DNA of 56,122 nucleotides from Acidobacteriota bacterium (GCA_003225175.1 QIBA01000061.1:1-56122); one strand, 5' to 3'. Positions 25,801 to 34,827 are shown, counted from the first letter of the stretch. Translations and numbers: made by a program. The notes: a model not told the origin generated them from the sequence alone.

Positions 25801-28377
25801 CTATCGCCGAAAAATGTATCTAACCGACAACTGAATGGTCCTCGCTTCCAGTGCCGAATTGGCGCGGCCGAAGAAAGGCGAGCTCAACACTCCCACAATG
25901 CCGTTGATGTTGGTGTGGTTGATCGCGTTAAATGCATCCACACTGAATTCAAGGCTGTTCCGTTTGAGCTTTGCACGCTGCTCGCCCCACAGCAGCGGAA
26001 CACTGAAACTCTTGGTAAAACGCAGATCAAGTTGTGTGCTTCCGGGTCCGCGTCCGGTGTTGCGAGTCACGCCAGCTGGACGATCATTCGCCACCGTATC
26101 GCCGTTATTGTCAAATCCCGTTGTGATGTTGAATGGCGCGGCACTCATCGCCGAAAGTACTAATCCAAGCCGGCACGCCCACGGCAGCGTTACTGCTCCC
26201 ATGAGGTTGAAGCGATGCCTCCAATCGAAATCTGCTGGTCCGATTTCCGGTCGCAAGTCGTAGCTGTTGGCTGGCAATGAAAAAATCCCGTCGGTGTTGT
26301 TCGTGGTGTTAGAGAAGACATACTGAGCGTAGGGTTCAAAGAACTTTCCCAATCGTCCGCGGAAGGTGACGGTCAGGGAGTGGCTGCGCTCGAAAGCGCT
26401 CGACTCGACCTGATTGATATTCAGAAAGTTCGGGTCTGGGCGCACTTCTGTCTGCGGGAACGGCGCGTTAATGTTGCGCGAACGAAAAAGATGCGTTCCA
26501 TGGAGGAAGGAGTATTCCACGGTGAGCGAGTTCTTATGCCAGAGCTCTTGCTCAACACCAACACTTGTCTGCGACAGGTAAGGAGCCTGTAGATCCGGCG
26601 CAACACGGATGATACTCGGTGCTGGCGTAATTGTTTCACCTGTCAAAAATGGGTTCGGGAACGAGGGATTCGAGATCACTAGTTCACGCAGTCGAGCGCC
26701 GTCATAGAGCAGCGACTGCTCAGTGGCCGACCCCGGTAAGTTATCGTAGAAAATTCCCGCTCCGCCACGAATAACGGTCTTCTTACTCTTTCCTGGACTG
26801 AAAGCGAACGCAAATCGGGGAGCAAAATTATTGCGGTTGTCGATCGTAGATTGCCAGTCATAGCGCAGTCCAAAGGTAAGCGTAAGTTGGGGTGTTGCTT
26901 GTACTTCATCCTGAACAAACCCGTTAGCCACAAGCACGCTGAATCCGATATTCGGATCGCCTCGAACAATATGGAACAGAAAAGGATTGCCAGCCGCATA
27001 CTCTCCAAGGCTAGCGAACTCGAAGCTTCCTCCGAAGTTCGATGCATCAAATGCATCGATGAGATTTGTCCGAAGTCTCGCACCGAATGTAGCTACGTGT
27101 TTGCCGTGACCGTAGTAAACGGTGTCCTGAAGATCGAAGTTGCGCCTGTCATCGTGGGTAAATACTTGAGACGGTCCCGCGGTAAACGCGTCATTGACGA
27201 TGACGGCGGGATTAGCAGCCGCATTCCCAATCTGGTCATTGTCATGCGTGAAACTGAACCGGAGATCGTTGCGCAAGTTCGCCGGAATCATCGCGCTGTA
27301 ATCCAGGGTTACGCTATGTTTCTGGCGTCCGTCATGTACTCCCTGTTCAGGTAAATTAAAACCTCCGACAGTCTTGTTGTGATACGTATGATCTGTAAAA
27401 GTGTAGGTAGCGTAAAGAGTGTGAAGCGGGCTAACCCACCATTGCATGCGGGCGAAAATGTTGTCTCGATGCTGAGTCGTGGGAACATTCGCAACGAGTG
27501 GACCCGCAAGTGTTACGGCATTGACAATCGCGTCCTGGTCCAACATCGAGCGCTCAGCAGAGATATAGAAGGAGGAAGATTTCCCGAGGAGCGGCCCACC
27601 AAGATTGGCCTGTACGAGTCTGCGATCCAAATCCGGGGCAAATTTCGCAAAGGCATTCCGCGCGTCGAAAAGAGAGTTCCTGTCATACATGGCCAGACCG
27701 CCGTCGTAACGCTTTCTGTGTCCATGTTCGGTAGTGACTTCGACCTTCGCTTTTCCAGGATGCTGGAACAGAGCGGAGTAAGGATTACGGTCAATCCTAA
27801 TTTTTCTGATCGCCGAGGCCGGCAGATCGATCGAGTTCCCTTCTACTCCATCGATGATGATGGAGAGCCCCTCAGTTCCCTGCGCGGGCGGCGACGCGAA
27901 TTTCTCAATCAGTGGCAGAACGTCGTCGGAGAGTGTTGGGAGCTTACGAAGCAAATCATCATCCACTCTCGTCGTAGCCGCATCGCTGTCAGATGTCGAG
28001 AGTTCATCCGCGCTGTCGGCATTGACGTTGACTTGTTCTTTTGCTGCTTCGATTTTTAGAGTTATCTTCAGCGGCTTCCACGTTTGGGAGCCGACTGAAA
28101 CGGACTTTTGATAAGCCTCGAAACCCTTCATCTCCACTTTCAAGACGTAGTCGCCCTGAGAGACGTCGTTGAGACTGAAGGTTCCATCCTCTCCGGAAGT
28201 ACTCTTTTTTATCTCATTGGTGTCTTGTCGGATTAGGCTCACCTTCGCGCCCGCAATAGTGGCCCCGCTGCCATCTTCGATGACGCCGGTAATAGTCAGA
28301 CTCGCTTGGCCGACGACAATCTTGGAAAAGATCAGCATCGCAGCTAAAACGCCCACGCATGAATGGAAACGGAACAT
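25801..28377 (-). CDS. TonB-dependent receptor, Oar-like, with regulatory N-domain
   Basis: About 858 residues from the ATG at 28377, which follows a purine-rich AAGGGGCAGGG. The signal peptide is MFRFHSCVGVLAAMLIFSKI. A carboxypeptidase-regulatory-like beta domain (ITGVIEDGSGATIAGAKVSL, then GDYVLKVEMKGF) covers about residues 25-110. A plug-like region follows (LSIIIDGVEGNSIDLPASAI), then a 22-strand-type barrel ending AINHTNINGIVGVL and LEARTIQLSVRYIFRR. Such receptors import large substrates at the outer membrane with TonB energy, and Oar in myxobacteria is implicated in export of a signal protein. Lying second in the operon, it may import or release the product made by the other eight genes. 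Confidence 0.9.
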   Translation of the reverse strand: MFRFHSCVGVLAAMLIFSKIVVGQASLTITGVIEDGSGATIAGAKVSLIRQDTNEIKKSTSGEDGTFSLNDVSQGDYVLKVEMKGFEAYQKSVSVGSQTWKPLKITLKIEAAKEQVNVNADSADELSTSDSDAATTRVDDDLLRKLPTLSDDVLPLIEKFASPPAQGTEGLSIIIDGVEGNSIDLPASAIRKIRIDRNPYSALFQHPGKAKVEVTTEHGHRKRYDGGLAMYDRNSLFDARNAFAKFAPDLDRRLVQANLGGPLLGKSSSFYISAERSMLDQDAIVNAVTLAGPLVANVPTTQHRDNIFARMQWWVSPLHTLYATYTFTDHTYHNKTVGGFNLPEQGVHDGRQKHSVTLDYSAMIPANLRNDLRFSFTHDNDQIGNAAANPAVIVNDAFTAGPSQVFTHDDRRNFDLQDTVYYGHGKHVATFGARLRTNLIDAFDASNFGGSFEFASLGEYAAGNPFLFHIVRGDPNIGFSVLVANGFVQDEVQATPQLTLTFGLRYDWQSTIDNRNNFAPRFAFAFSPGKSKKTVIRGGAGIFYDNLPGSATEQSLLYDGARLRELVISNPSFPNPFLTGETITPAPSIIRVAPDLQAPYLSQTSVGVEQELWHKNSLTVEYSFLHGTHLFRSRNINAPFPQTEVRPDPNFLNINQVESSAFERSHSLTVTFRGRLGKFFEPYAQYVFSNTTNNTDGIFSLPANSYDLRPEIGPADFDWRHRFNLMGAVTLPWACRLGLVLSAMSAAPFNITTGFDNNGDTVANDRPAGVTRNTGRGPGSTQLDLRFTKSFSVPLLWGEQRAKLKRNSLEFSVDAFNAINHTNINGIVGVLSSPFFGRANSALEARTIQLSVRYIFRR

Positions 28378-28381
28378 GGTG

Positions 28382-31018
28382 TTACCCTGCCCCTTGGCGA
28401 AGCGATTTCTTCGCCGCGGCTGTTTCACCAGGAACAGTTGTTGCAGGCCTGACTCGAAGCTTGCCGGTTGCCGGCACTATTTCTGCGAGTTTCAGGTTGG
28501 GAACCGCCGCAGCTCTCGCCGCCCGCTCTTCAGCCACAACTGGGCTCAAGAGGGCCCCGGTTGCAGCCGCACATTCTTGAAGTCCTCGTGCGGCAACAAT
28601 CATTGCCATTGCGGCGAGGATGGCCGCACCTGCCCACGCTCGATGCAATGCCGCGCCCGTGGAAAAACCGCAAAATAAAACAACGAGCGCAATTGCTCCG
28701 GCCGAAGGCTTGGGCCATACACGAAATCTGACCAATTGCCGTCCCATTCCGTGTTCTTCCACCGCCATCCGTAAGCGGGCCGCGCCGAGGAGATTTGGCC
28801 GTACTTCGAGGTCCCAGCGGTCGAAGTCACCACCTGGGAGTACGCACGCTCCATCTGCCCGCAGACCTGATTTGATGGATTGCAGTCTTTCGTTGGGAGC
28901 GCGCCAATGCTCGTTCCAAATTCGGAAATTGCGCGGCCACGGAAATGCCATGACGGATGGACCACGCCTTCGCCATAAAGTCAGTCCGCAACCAAGCCGT
29001 CCATAGAGGCGGGCCGCCGGCTGGAGCACGTGCAGAAAAGTAATCAACACACGGAGTCTCATCTGAGGAATTCCAGGTCGAGCGGCGCGCGTGATCTTAG
29101 TCCGTGCCGCGCTCAAATACGACTGGAGTACCGGTATAGCAACTGCGAGGGCAAGAAAAGGCAGCGCGAACAGCAGAGGGTTCCAGAGTTTACCGATACC
29201 AGATAATGCAGCAAAACCTGGAATCAGCAAATACCACTCGGGCATTAGCGGCAGCGCTGAAAGCGTGCCGTGTGCCGGCTGGTAAATGGATTGAAATGGC
29301 GCGCTGCCCCACACGCCCTGATAAATTCGTGTTCTTCGCAAGAGCCCGTGTACATGGCCGTTACCATAGACTCGCCCACTCCAGCTCACGTGTCCGGCTG
29401 TGTTGTATTTATCCGGCCACTTGGCTTCCAGCAACGCTTCGGCTTTCCCATATCCTCGCTGCTGTTTCCAATATGCGCGCACTGAGCCGCGTCGGTGATG
29501 CCACACCATGGCTGCTGGACAGAATCCCAGTTTTCGGCCGCTTTGCTTCAAACGCCAGCACACATCGACGTCATCGCCGGCAACTCTGAACTGGGAATCG
29601 AATCCGCCAATTGCCACCAACTCGGACTTGCGGAATGCCATGTTGCATCCGGGAATGTGTTCTGCCTCACTGTCGGAAATAAGGACATGCACCGGACCTC
29701 CAGGCGCATTGGCAATGCACTCCGCGATTAACCGAGTGCCAGTTGGCGCGATGTTTGGTCCTCCGACAGCCGCGAAATCGGTGGACATGAAAGTGCGCGC
29801 AAGGTATGAGAGCCACTGAGGATCTGGATAAGCATCGTCATCGAGATAGGCGACAATTTCCCCGCGGGCCGCTTGCAATCCGGTATTTCGCGCACTGCTC
29901 AGCCCGCGATTCGGAGTGCTGATCACGCGAAAGCCATACTCGCGAGCCAGGGCTGCCGAATCATCCACCGAGCCGTCATCTACGACGATCACTTCAAAGT
30001 TTGGATAATCGACCCTCCTTAAACCTTCACAGCACTCCCGGATGGTGCGCGACCCGTTGTAAGTACAGACCACTACTGATATGTGAGGCAAGGATACGTC
30101 TGGCGAAAATGGACTTTGAGAGAACGCTTCGCGCACAGCCGCTAAAGCGGGCTTCGGCGACCTGTCACGGCCGGTGAGACCGAACTCCCAATCCTCAGCT
30201 TCGGCACCGCCTCTAAACCATTCATCCGTCCAGGAGTAAACGAAGACGCCAGCGCAGCCGGCTTCGAAGGCTGTACGAATTTCCCAATCGAGTACGCGTG
30301 CTTGGGTCTCTTTGCCATTGCGAAAGCTATCCAAGCCAATCTCCCCCATAAGCAGGGGAGCGTCACCCGCGATGTTCTGTAACCGACCCAAATAGGCCGC
30401 GAATTGCTCCTGCGATTCGAGGTAAACGTTGAAGCAGAAAAAATCCAGGAAGGGTAACTGCAGATATTCAGTAGAGGGATAGTTGACGTATGTAACAATG
30501 CCGGCTGGATCTTCGGCCTTTACGACCTGATAAAGTTTTTGGAGGTATCTCTCCACTCTATGGCGCCCGTGCCACCGCACGATCGCTGCTGGAATTTCAT
30601 TTCCCAGCGAGTAGGCAAGAATGGCTGGATGCCCAGCGTAGGAACGCACCTCCTCACGAAAGATCTCGGCAATATCTGGCGCGCCGTTTCGGTCCGAAAG
30701 AAAGCCAATGTATTGATCGGCGGAAAGGTCGATAACAACACGAAGATGATGCTGTTGAGCTATGTTGAGTAACGAGCATGGCGGCGTGTTATAGACCCGG
30801 ACAGCGTTGATGCCATTCGCCGACATCAACGCAAAATCGCTCTGAACTCTTTCTAAATTGTGATACTGATTTCCAGTTTCATCGGGGCGAAATGTTCCGT
30901 AAGTCACACCGCGGACGTATAACTTCTCGTCTCCAATCCAAATAAACTTGCCTTGCACACGCGGGCGGACCTCCGCACGAATCAATGGTGAGAACCGGAA
31001 GGCGACTCGTTCGTACAT
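28382..31018 (-). CDS. Glycoside hydrolase (GH2/5-like barrel) fused to GT2 glycosyltransferase
   Basis: 878 residues. Residues about 22-300 form a TIM-barrel hydrolase of the GH-A clan, with acid/base Glu141 in YSLGNEIPAA, nucleophile Glu226 in LLMGEIGLDS and a barrel strand FCFNVYLES. Residues about 310-560 form a GT2 domain: SVVVCTYNGSRTI, VVDDGS (347-350), the DxD-type YLDDDAYPDP (393-395), CNMAFRK, and GGFDSQFRVAGDDVDVCWRL. Two hydrophobic regions (about 595-633 and 773-812) suggest membrane anchoring. The hydrolase and transferase are in one chain with both active sites intact. It is the first gene of the operon. From memory, similar fusions occur in other phyla annotated simply as glycosyltransferases; I know no characterised member. 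Confidence 0.88.
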   Translation of the reverse strand: MYERVAFRFSPLIRAEVRPRVQGKFIWIGDEKLYVRGVTYGTFRPDETGNQYHNLERVQSDFALMSANGINAVRVYNTPPCSLLNIAQQHHLRVVIDLSADQYIGFLSDRNGAPDIAEIFREEVRSYAGHPAILAYSLGNEIPAAIVRWHGRHRVERYLQKLYQVVKAEDPAGIVTYVNYPSTEYLQLPFLDFFCFNVYLESQEQFAAYLGRLQNIAGDAPLLMGEIGLDSFRNGKETQARVLDWEIRTAFEAGCAGVFVYSWTDEWFRGGAEAEDWEFGLTGRDRSPKPALAAVREAFSQSPFSPDVSLPHISVVVCTYNGSRTIRECCEGLRRVDYPNFEVIVVDDGSVDDSAALAREYGFRVISTPNRGLSSARNTGLQAARGEIVAYLDDDAYPDPQWLSYLARTFMSTDFAAVGGPNIAPTGTRLIAECIANAPGGPVHVLISDSEAEHIPGCNMAFRKSELVAIGGFDSQFRVAGDDVDVCWRLKQSGRKLGFCPAAMVWHHRRGSVRAYWKQQRGYGKAEALLEAKWPDKYNTAGHVSWSGRVYGNGHVHGLLRRTRIYQGVWGSAPFQSIYQPAHGTLSALPLMPEWYLLIPGFAALSGIGKLWNPLLFALPFLALAVAIPVLQSYLSAARTKITRAARPGIPQMRLRVLITFLHVLQPAARLYGRLGCGLTLWRRRGPSVMAFPWPRNFRIWNEHWRAPNERLQSIKSGLRADGACVLPGGDFDRWDLEVRPNLLGAARLRMAVEEHGMGRQLVRFRVWPKPSAGAIALVVLFCGFSTGAALHRAWAGAAILAAMAMIVAARGLQECAAATGALLSPVVAEERAARAAAVPNLKLAEIVPATGKLRVRPATTVPGETAAAKKSLRQGAG

Positions 31019-31668
31019 GAGTACTGCTCTTGGAATCCCGTTTTGGTCCTGTTGGATCGGATTCTGACTTAGCTTTGACCTACTTAAATAGGCGACGAGT
31101 GCTGCTCGGTCTTAAGCTATGGATTCGGCAACCGCTTTTGGGGAACGGACTGGCGAGCTTTGCAAAGTTGACGCGGCGCGCCCAGAAACCCCGCATTTTG
31201 GTGCAAAGCTGAAATACAAGTCAAGGGGTAAAACTTAACAAAATGGTAACCTTGCGATGTCACTTGAATAAGTGGAAGTCAAAGTATGCCGCCATGTTCT
31301 TGTGATGCACCTTCGGCATGTGCAACACTTTGCACATTCATGATCGCGCGACTCACCCCAACTTAAAAGCCAACCAGAGCGCAATCATGACACGCGTCGT
31401 GATCGGCTGATCAAGACGCCGTGGCGCAAGAATCAATGCCCGCACTGCAGAAGATTGCGATCTACAGACAACCCTGCGCCTGGCTTTTGACTGGTAATCA
31501 CGATTGGGATTACCGAACTTAATCACCTTTAAAAAATTCCGCGATAATGTTTCATTCCATAGCTAAAGCGACTCGTCATGAGCGCTGATCGGCAGCTCTC
31601 CTCTCCACCATTTCTTTTAGGCGAGTCTTAGCCAGCCGTACCGTTCGATCATCGCCGGCATCATTCCA
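31019..31668. other. Upstream region of the nine-gene operon
   Basis: About 650 bases with no convincing gene; the short frames present lack ribosome-binding sites and domains. The sequence is AT-richer around 31205-31350 and 31490-31560. A near-perfect operator-like inverted repeat lies at 31318-31337. The promoter of the operon is expected somewhere in this stretch. Confidence 0.5.
31318..31337. promoter_or_regulatory. Operator-like 8-bp inverted repeat
   Basis: ATGTGCAA and TTGCACAT are separated by four bases (cact). It lies 300 bases before the first gene of the nine-gene operon. The symmetry and 4-nt spacer resemble a site for a dimeric helix-turn-helix regulator. No regulator gene is adjacent. 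Confidence 0.45.
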
Positions 31669-32155
31669 GGTAGAGCAACGGATTCAGCATGAACCTGGCC
31701 TAATTCACTGCTGTGCACGGAACAGCGAATTTATCAGCGAATTTAACAGCGAATTTTTTCACAAAAGGGCGGCGAGCAACGGACGATTCCGCGCAACCGC
31801 CTGCCCGCGAAGGGATTACGGAAGTTCGCGATTTTTCCCCGCCACAAAGAACAGTGAATAACAGTGAATAAGCAGTGAATTCTGAAATTCGCATCCGTTG
31901 CTCGCGCCAGCGTCGGATGGTTGCGGCAAGCACTCTCCCACAGCCGCGCGAGTTCCAAAATGAAATTTCACGTTGACTCGAAATCTTGACTCGTGGTAGC
32001 ACCGAACTAGCTTCGGTGCTGAGGCAGGTTCGGTGCTGGAGGATGGCCGCTCCGGAGATGACAATCCCGACCGCGTAACTCCCGCAACCACAGCCGTCTT
32101 CGCCCTGATCATGCACAACCATCCGCCGGCGACGCCTTCAACCGCGGAGGCACAG
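31669..32155. repeat. Long intergenic repeat, copy B (most complete)
   Basis: It starts at 'ggtagagcaacggattcagc' and includes three near-tandem 'cagcgaattta' units (about 31723-31760), three 'cagtgaata' units (about 31852-31880), the 'gactcgtggtagcaccgaac' segment and the 'tcttcgccctgatcatgcac' end. It shares its first 420 bases with copy C and its last 310 with copy A. It joins directly to the SDR pseudogene that follows. Confidence 0.85.
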
Positions 32156-32455
32156 GTCTTTGACCAGATGCTGGCGCGCAATCTGCGCTCCGGCTAACTG
32201 TTATTGCGCACCGCAGTGCCGCTGATGCTGAAACAAGGGAGCGGAGTGGTCGTCAACATCGCCTCTCGCTCAGCACTCGATCATGCAGCCGGAACGGCTG
32301 CATATGCCGCGTCCAAGGCCACTGCCGTCGCCATGATTGACTCCTTGGCAGCCGATCTCAGAGGCACCGGTGTGCGCGCAAATTGCGTCCTTCCGGGCAT
32401 TATCGACACCGCCGCCAACCGAAAAGCGATGCCCGGCGCTGACTTCTCCAAGTGG
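32156..32455 (+). pseudogene. Truncated duplicate of the SDR gene at 1658-2389
   Basis: It is nearly identical at nucleotide level to 1991-2290 of the intact gene. The protein traces are VFDQMLARNLRSG, a stop, then AVPLMLKQGSGVVVNIASRS, LDHAAGTAAYAASKATAVAM and ANCVLPGIIDTAANRKAMPG. The N-terminal half is missing because about 460 bases (equivalent to 1531-1990) were lost between the repeat and this point. The C-terminal end is replaced by the reverse-strand GtrA gene at 32455. The catalytic YxxxK remains, but no start or full fold does. Confidence 0.88.
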
Positions 32456-32860
32456 CTGGAAGACAAATCGATCGCTAGCGAAGAAGTTGACCAATGAACA
32501 AATCAGCACACTGGCAACGTTTGCTGCCAGATAAGGCCATCGCAGACCCTCAACCAGCACCCATGTGAACCCGAGATTGCCCAAAATCGAGATAAGTCCG
32601 TTAGCAATATGAAATCGCAGCAATCTCGTCCACACACCATGGCGAAAAGGAGCGACTACATCAGCCCACGTCAGGTGTTCGTGCCACACGAAATTATGCA
32701 GAACCGCAGCCTCCACTGCGATTGCCGTCGCGGTCAGATAATTCGTTGATAATCCTCGTTTTAGCGCTAAAAGAACTGCAAGTTGTAGGACAAACCCCAA
32801 AATTCCAACCGCATTAAACACTCCCCAGCGTCGCAGCTGCCGTCGTTTACCGGCACTCAT
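32270..32860 (-). CDS. GtrA-family membrane protein with replaced C-terminus
   Basis: The ATG at 32860 shares its A with the stop of the upstream gene (TAATG), so translation is coupled. Residues about 1-135 are a GtrA-type four-helix membrane protein: FNAVGILGFVLQLAVLLALK, a helix with AVLHNFVWHEHLTW, LLRFHIANGLISILGNLGFT and ANVASVLICSLVNFFASDRFVF. The native protein should end near FVFQ. From about 32455 the frame continues into the antisense strand of the SDR pseudogene for about 60 residues. GtrA proteins are thought to flip or help transfer polyprenyl-linked sugars. The tail is probably meaningless, and the protein may or may not be functional. Confidence 0.82.
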   Translation of the reverse strand: MSAGKRRQLRRWGVFNAVGILGFVLQLAVLLALKRGLSTNYLTATAIAVEAAVLHNFVWHEHLTWADVVAPFRHGVWTRLLRFHIANGLISILGNLGFTWVLVEGLRWPYLAANVASVLICSLVNFFASDRFVFQPLGEVSAGHRFSVGGGVDNARKDAICAHTGASEIGCQGVNHGDGSGLGRGICSRSGCMIEC

Positions 32861-33561
32861 TACAGTCGCTCCAGTTCGTAGAGAGTCCGAGTGTGTCGGA
32901 TAAACGCGAAAATCGCGATTGCTGTCATCCCGATCGAACCCAGGACAGCGCCGAAATCCCACAGACTTAAAGGCAATCCAAAGGGATGAACTACAGGATG
33001 AAAGAATACATATAAGTTGCCAGTACACAACAAGATACGCAATTCTGTCGGGCCAAAGCAGAAGTACGACATCTCGAACTGAGCAAGGGCGTAAGTGGCA
33101 AGAAAAATTTCGGATGAAAGCAGCAGATAAGCAACCAGCATCCACACCGCGATCAGCGGATTCATGTATCCCGAGAGCCCCATTCCAGCCAGAAGCGCGC
33201 TTACTCCGAAGCAATCGATTACGTGGTCTACGTAAAATCCATACCGCGGACGCTGCTGGTTGCGGTATCGCGCAAGTGTTCCGTCGAGACTGTCGCCGAA
33301 CCAATTCACCGCCAAGAAGAAGCAGGCCAGTAGCAAAGCGTAGCGATTAAAGCGAGACAACGCGTAAGAGGCGCCGGCTAACAGCATTCCGGCGGCTCCT
33401 AATATGGTTAAATGGTCCGAATTAAGCGCATTTGGCATACGTTCTGCGCACCAAAGAAGCGCTTTCTTTTCAGCTTTGGTGATGAAACTCTGCTGGATTC
33501 TGGCCGCTTCGCGAAACTTCTCGACCTGCGATGCGACGATTCTGAGCTGCAATTCTGACAT
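32860..33561 (-). CDS. CDP-alcohol phosphatidyltransferase family protein
   Basis: About 233 residues from the ATG at 33561, which has GGAG eight bases upstream. The longer frame to 33741 is not supported. The complete family motif is visible: Asp90, Asp93-Gly94, Ala97-Arg98, Gly108, Asp112 and Asp116 (GDSLDGTLAR then YGFYVDHVID). Four to six TM helices are likely. It transfers a phosphoalcohol from a CDP-alcohol to a second alcohol, as in phospholipid or inositol-phosphate synthesis. It is paired with GtrA, so it may serve lipid-linked sugar or phospholipid assembly (inference). It is not obviously in the nine-gene operon, as the two units lie on the same strand but about 1.2 kb apart. Confidence 0.9.
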   Translation of the reverse strand: MSELQLRIVASQVEKFREAARIQQSFITKAEKKALLWCAERMPNALNSDHLTILGAAGMLLAGASYALSRFNRYALLLACFFLAVNWFGDSLDGTLARYRNQQRPRYGFYVDHVIDCFGVSALLAGMGLSGYMNPLIAVWMLVAYLLLSSEIFLATYALAQFEMSYFCFGPTELRILLCTGNLYVFFHPVVHPFGLPLSLWDFGAVLGSIGMTAIAIFAFIRHTRTLYELERL

Positions 33562-33801
33562 TTTGAGGTCTCCACAACGAACCTTTCGGGCATTCCCAGC
33601 CCTGCTTTGCGACCTATTTGAGGCACTTTGGGGCGTAAGCACAATGCACAGGCGCTCCGGCGGAGGTAAATTCAAGGTAATTCGGCAACACTCCCAGGTG
33701 CAACAAGTTAGGAGGAAGATCATCGAGTCGATGACATCCACCTCCTCAACCGACCTCTTCTAACCTCTTTAGTGGTGCTTTATTCCGCCTATGGAGCCGA
33801 A

Positions 33802-34827
33802 ATGGGATTCCCTAAAGTAGTCGTTGTTACCGGAGCATCCGCTGGAGTTGGTCGTTCTACCGCTCGTTTATTCGCAAAAAAAGGCGCTGATGTCGCTCTG
33901 ATTGCACGTGGAATCGACGGTTTAGAGGCAGCAAAGCGCGAAATTGAAGCCTTTGGACGCCGCGCTTTGGTCCTTCCAATCGACATTTCCGACGCTGAAG
34001 CCGTCGAAAATGCGGCTACCAGCACCGAACAAGAGCTCGGACCGATCGACGTTTGGGCCAATGTGGCCATGGTTTCGGTCTTTTCGCCGTTCACAAAAAT
34101 GACTGCCGCGGAGTTTAAACGCGTCACCGACGTCACTTATTTGGGCTATGTGTACGGCACAATGTCGGCTTTGCGACGCATGCAGTCGCGCAATCGCGGC
34201 ACAATTGTGCAGGTTGGATCGGCTTTGGCGTACCGAAGTATCCCTTTGCAGTCGGCTTATTGCGGCGCTAAACACGCTATTGTGGGCTTCACCGACTCCA
34301 TTCGGTGCGAGCTAGAGCACATAAAAAGCAGAGTTCGGATCACTGCAGTGCACCTTCCGGCGCTCAATACGCCGCAATTTAGCTGGGTTAAGAGCCGTTT
34401 GCCGCGCAAACCGCAGCCTGTTCCGCCCATCTTTCAGCCGGAAGTGGCAGCCAAAGCGATCGTCCATGCGGCCACTCATCCCCGCCGAGAACTCTGGGTT
34501 GGCGCCTCGACGGTCGCCGCCATCCAGGTGCAAAAATTCATTCCCGGACTGCTCGACGAGTACCTCGGCAAGACCGGATACGACTCGCAACAATATGATG
34601 GCCCTGCCGATCCGAATCGCCCCAACAATCTCTGGAAGCCGCTGCCTGGCGATTCAGGTGCTCACGGAGAATTTGATCATCGCGCGCACAACCGGAGCTG
34701 GCAATCGACTCTCAACCTCAATCGCCGCTGGATCGGATGGGGAGTGCTGGTCGCCGGAGTTGCAGCAGCGCTGCTTGCCGGACCGCCTGCCGTGACCGAT
34801 GAAGCTGTGACAAAAGAAGCAGCTTGA
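33802..34827 (+). CDS. SDR family oxidoreductase with C-terminal membrane helix
   Basis: About 341 residues from the ATG at 33802; the site GGAG lies seven bases upstream and beats the GTG at 33772. The Rossmann motif is TGASAGVGRS, and the catalytic Tyr/Lys pair is in SAYCGAKHA. RVRITAVHLPALNTPQFSWV is the typical strand after it. After the SDR core (about 250 residues) there is a 60-residue linker rich in Pro, Asp and Asn (YDGPADPNRPNNLWKPLPG), then a single TM helix (WIGWGVLVAGVAAALLAGPP). SDRs with this tail are common in Acidobacteriota and proteobacteria and are anchored to the membrane. The substrate is unknown. Confidence 0.9.
   Translation: MGFPKVVVVTGASAGVGRSTARLFAKKGADVALIARGIDGLEAAKREIEAFGRRALVLPIDISDAEAVENAATSTEQELGPIDVWANVAMVSVFSPFTKMTAAEFKRVTDVTYLGYVYGTMSALRRMQSRNRGTIVQVGSALAYRSIPLQSAYCGAKHAIVGFTDSIRCELEHIKSRVRITAVHLPALNTPQFSWVKSRLPRKPQPVPPIFQPEVAAKAIVHAATHPRRELWVGASTVAAIQVQKFIPGLLDEYLGKTGYDSQQYDGPADPNRPNNLWKPLPGDSGAHGEFDHRAHNRSWQSTLNLNRRWIGWGVLVAGVAAALLAGPPAVTDEAVTKEAA

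Noticed and set aside
32204-32497. Complete small SDR gene
   Set aside because: It lacks the nucleotide-binding half and ends in sequence antisense to gtrA; it is the truncated copy of the gene at 1658-2389.
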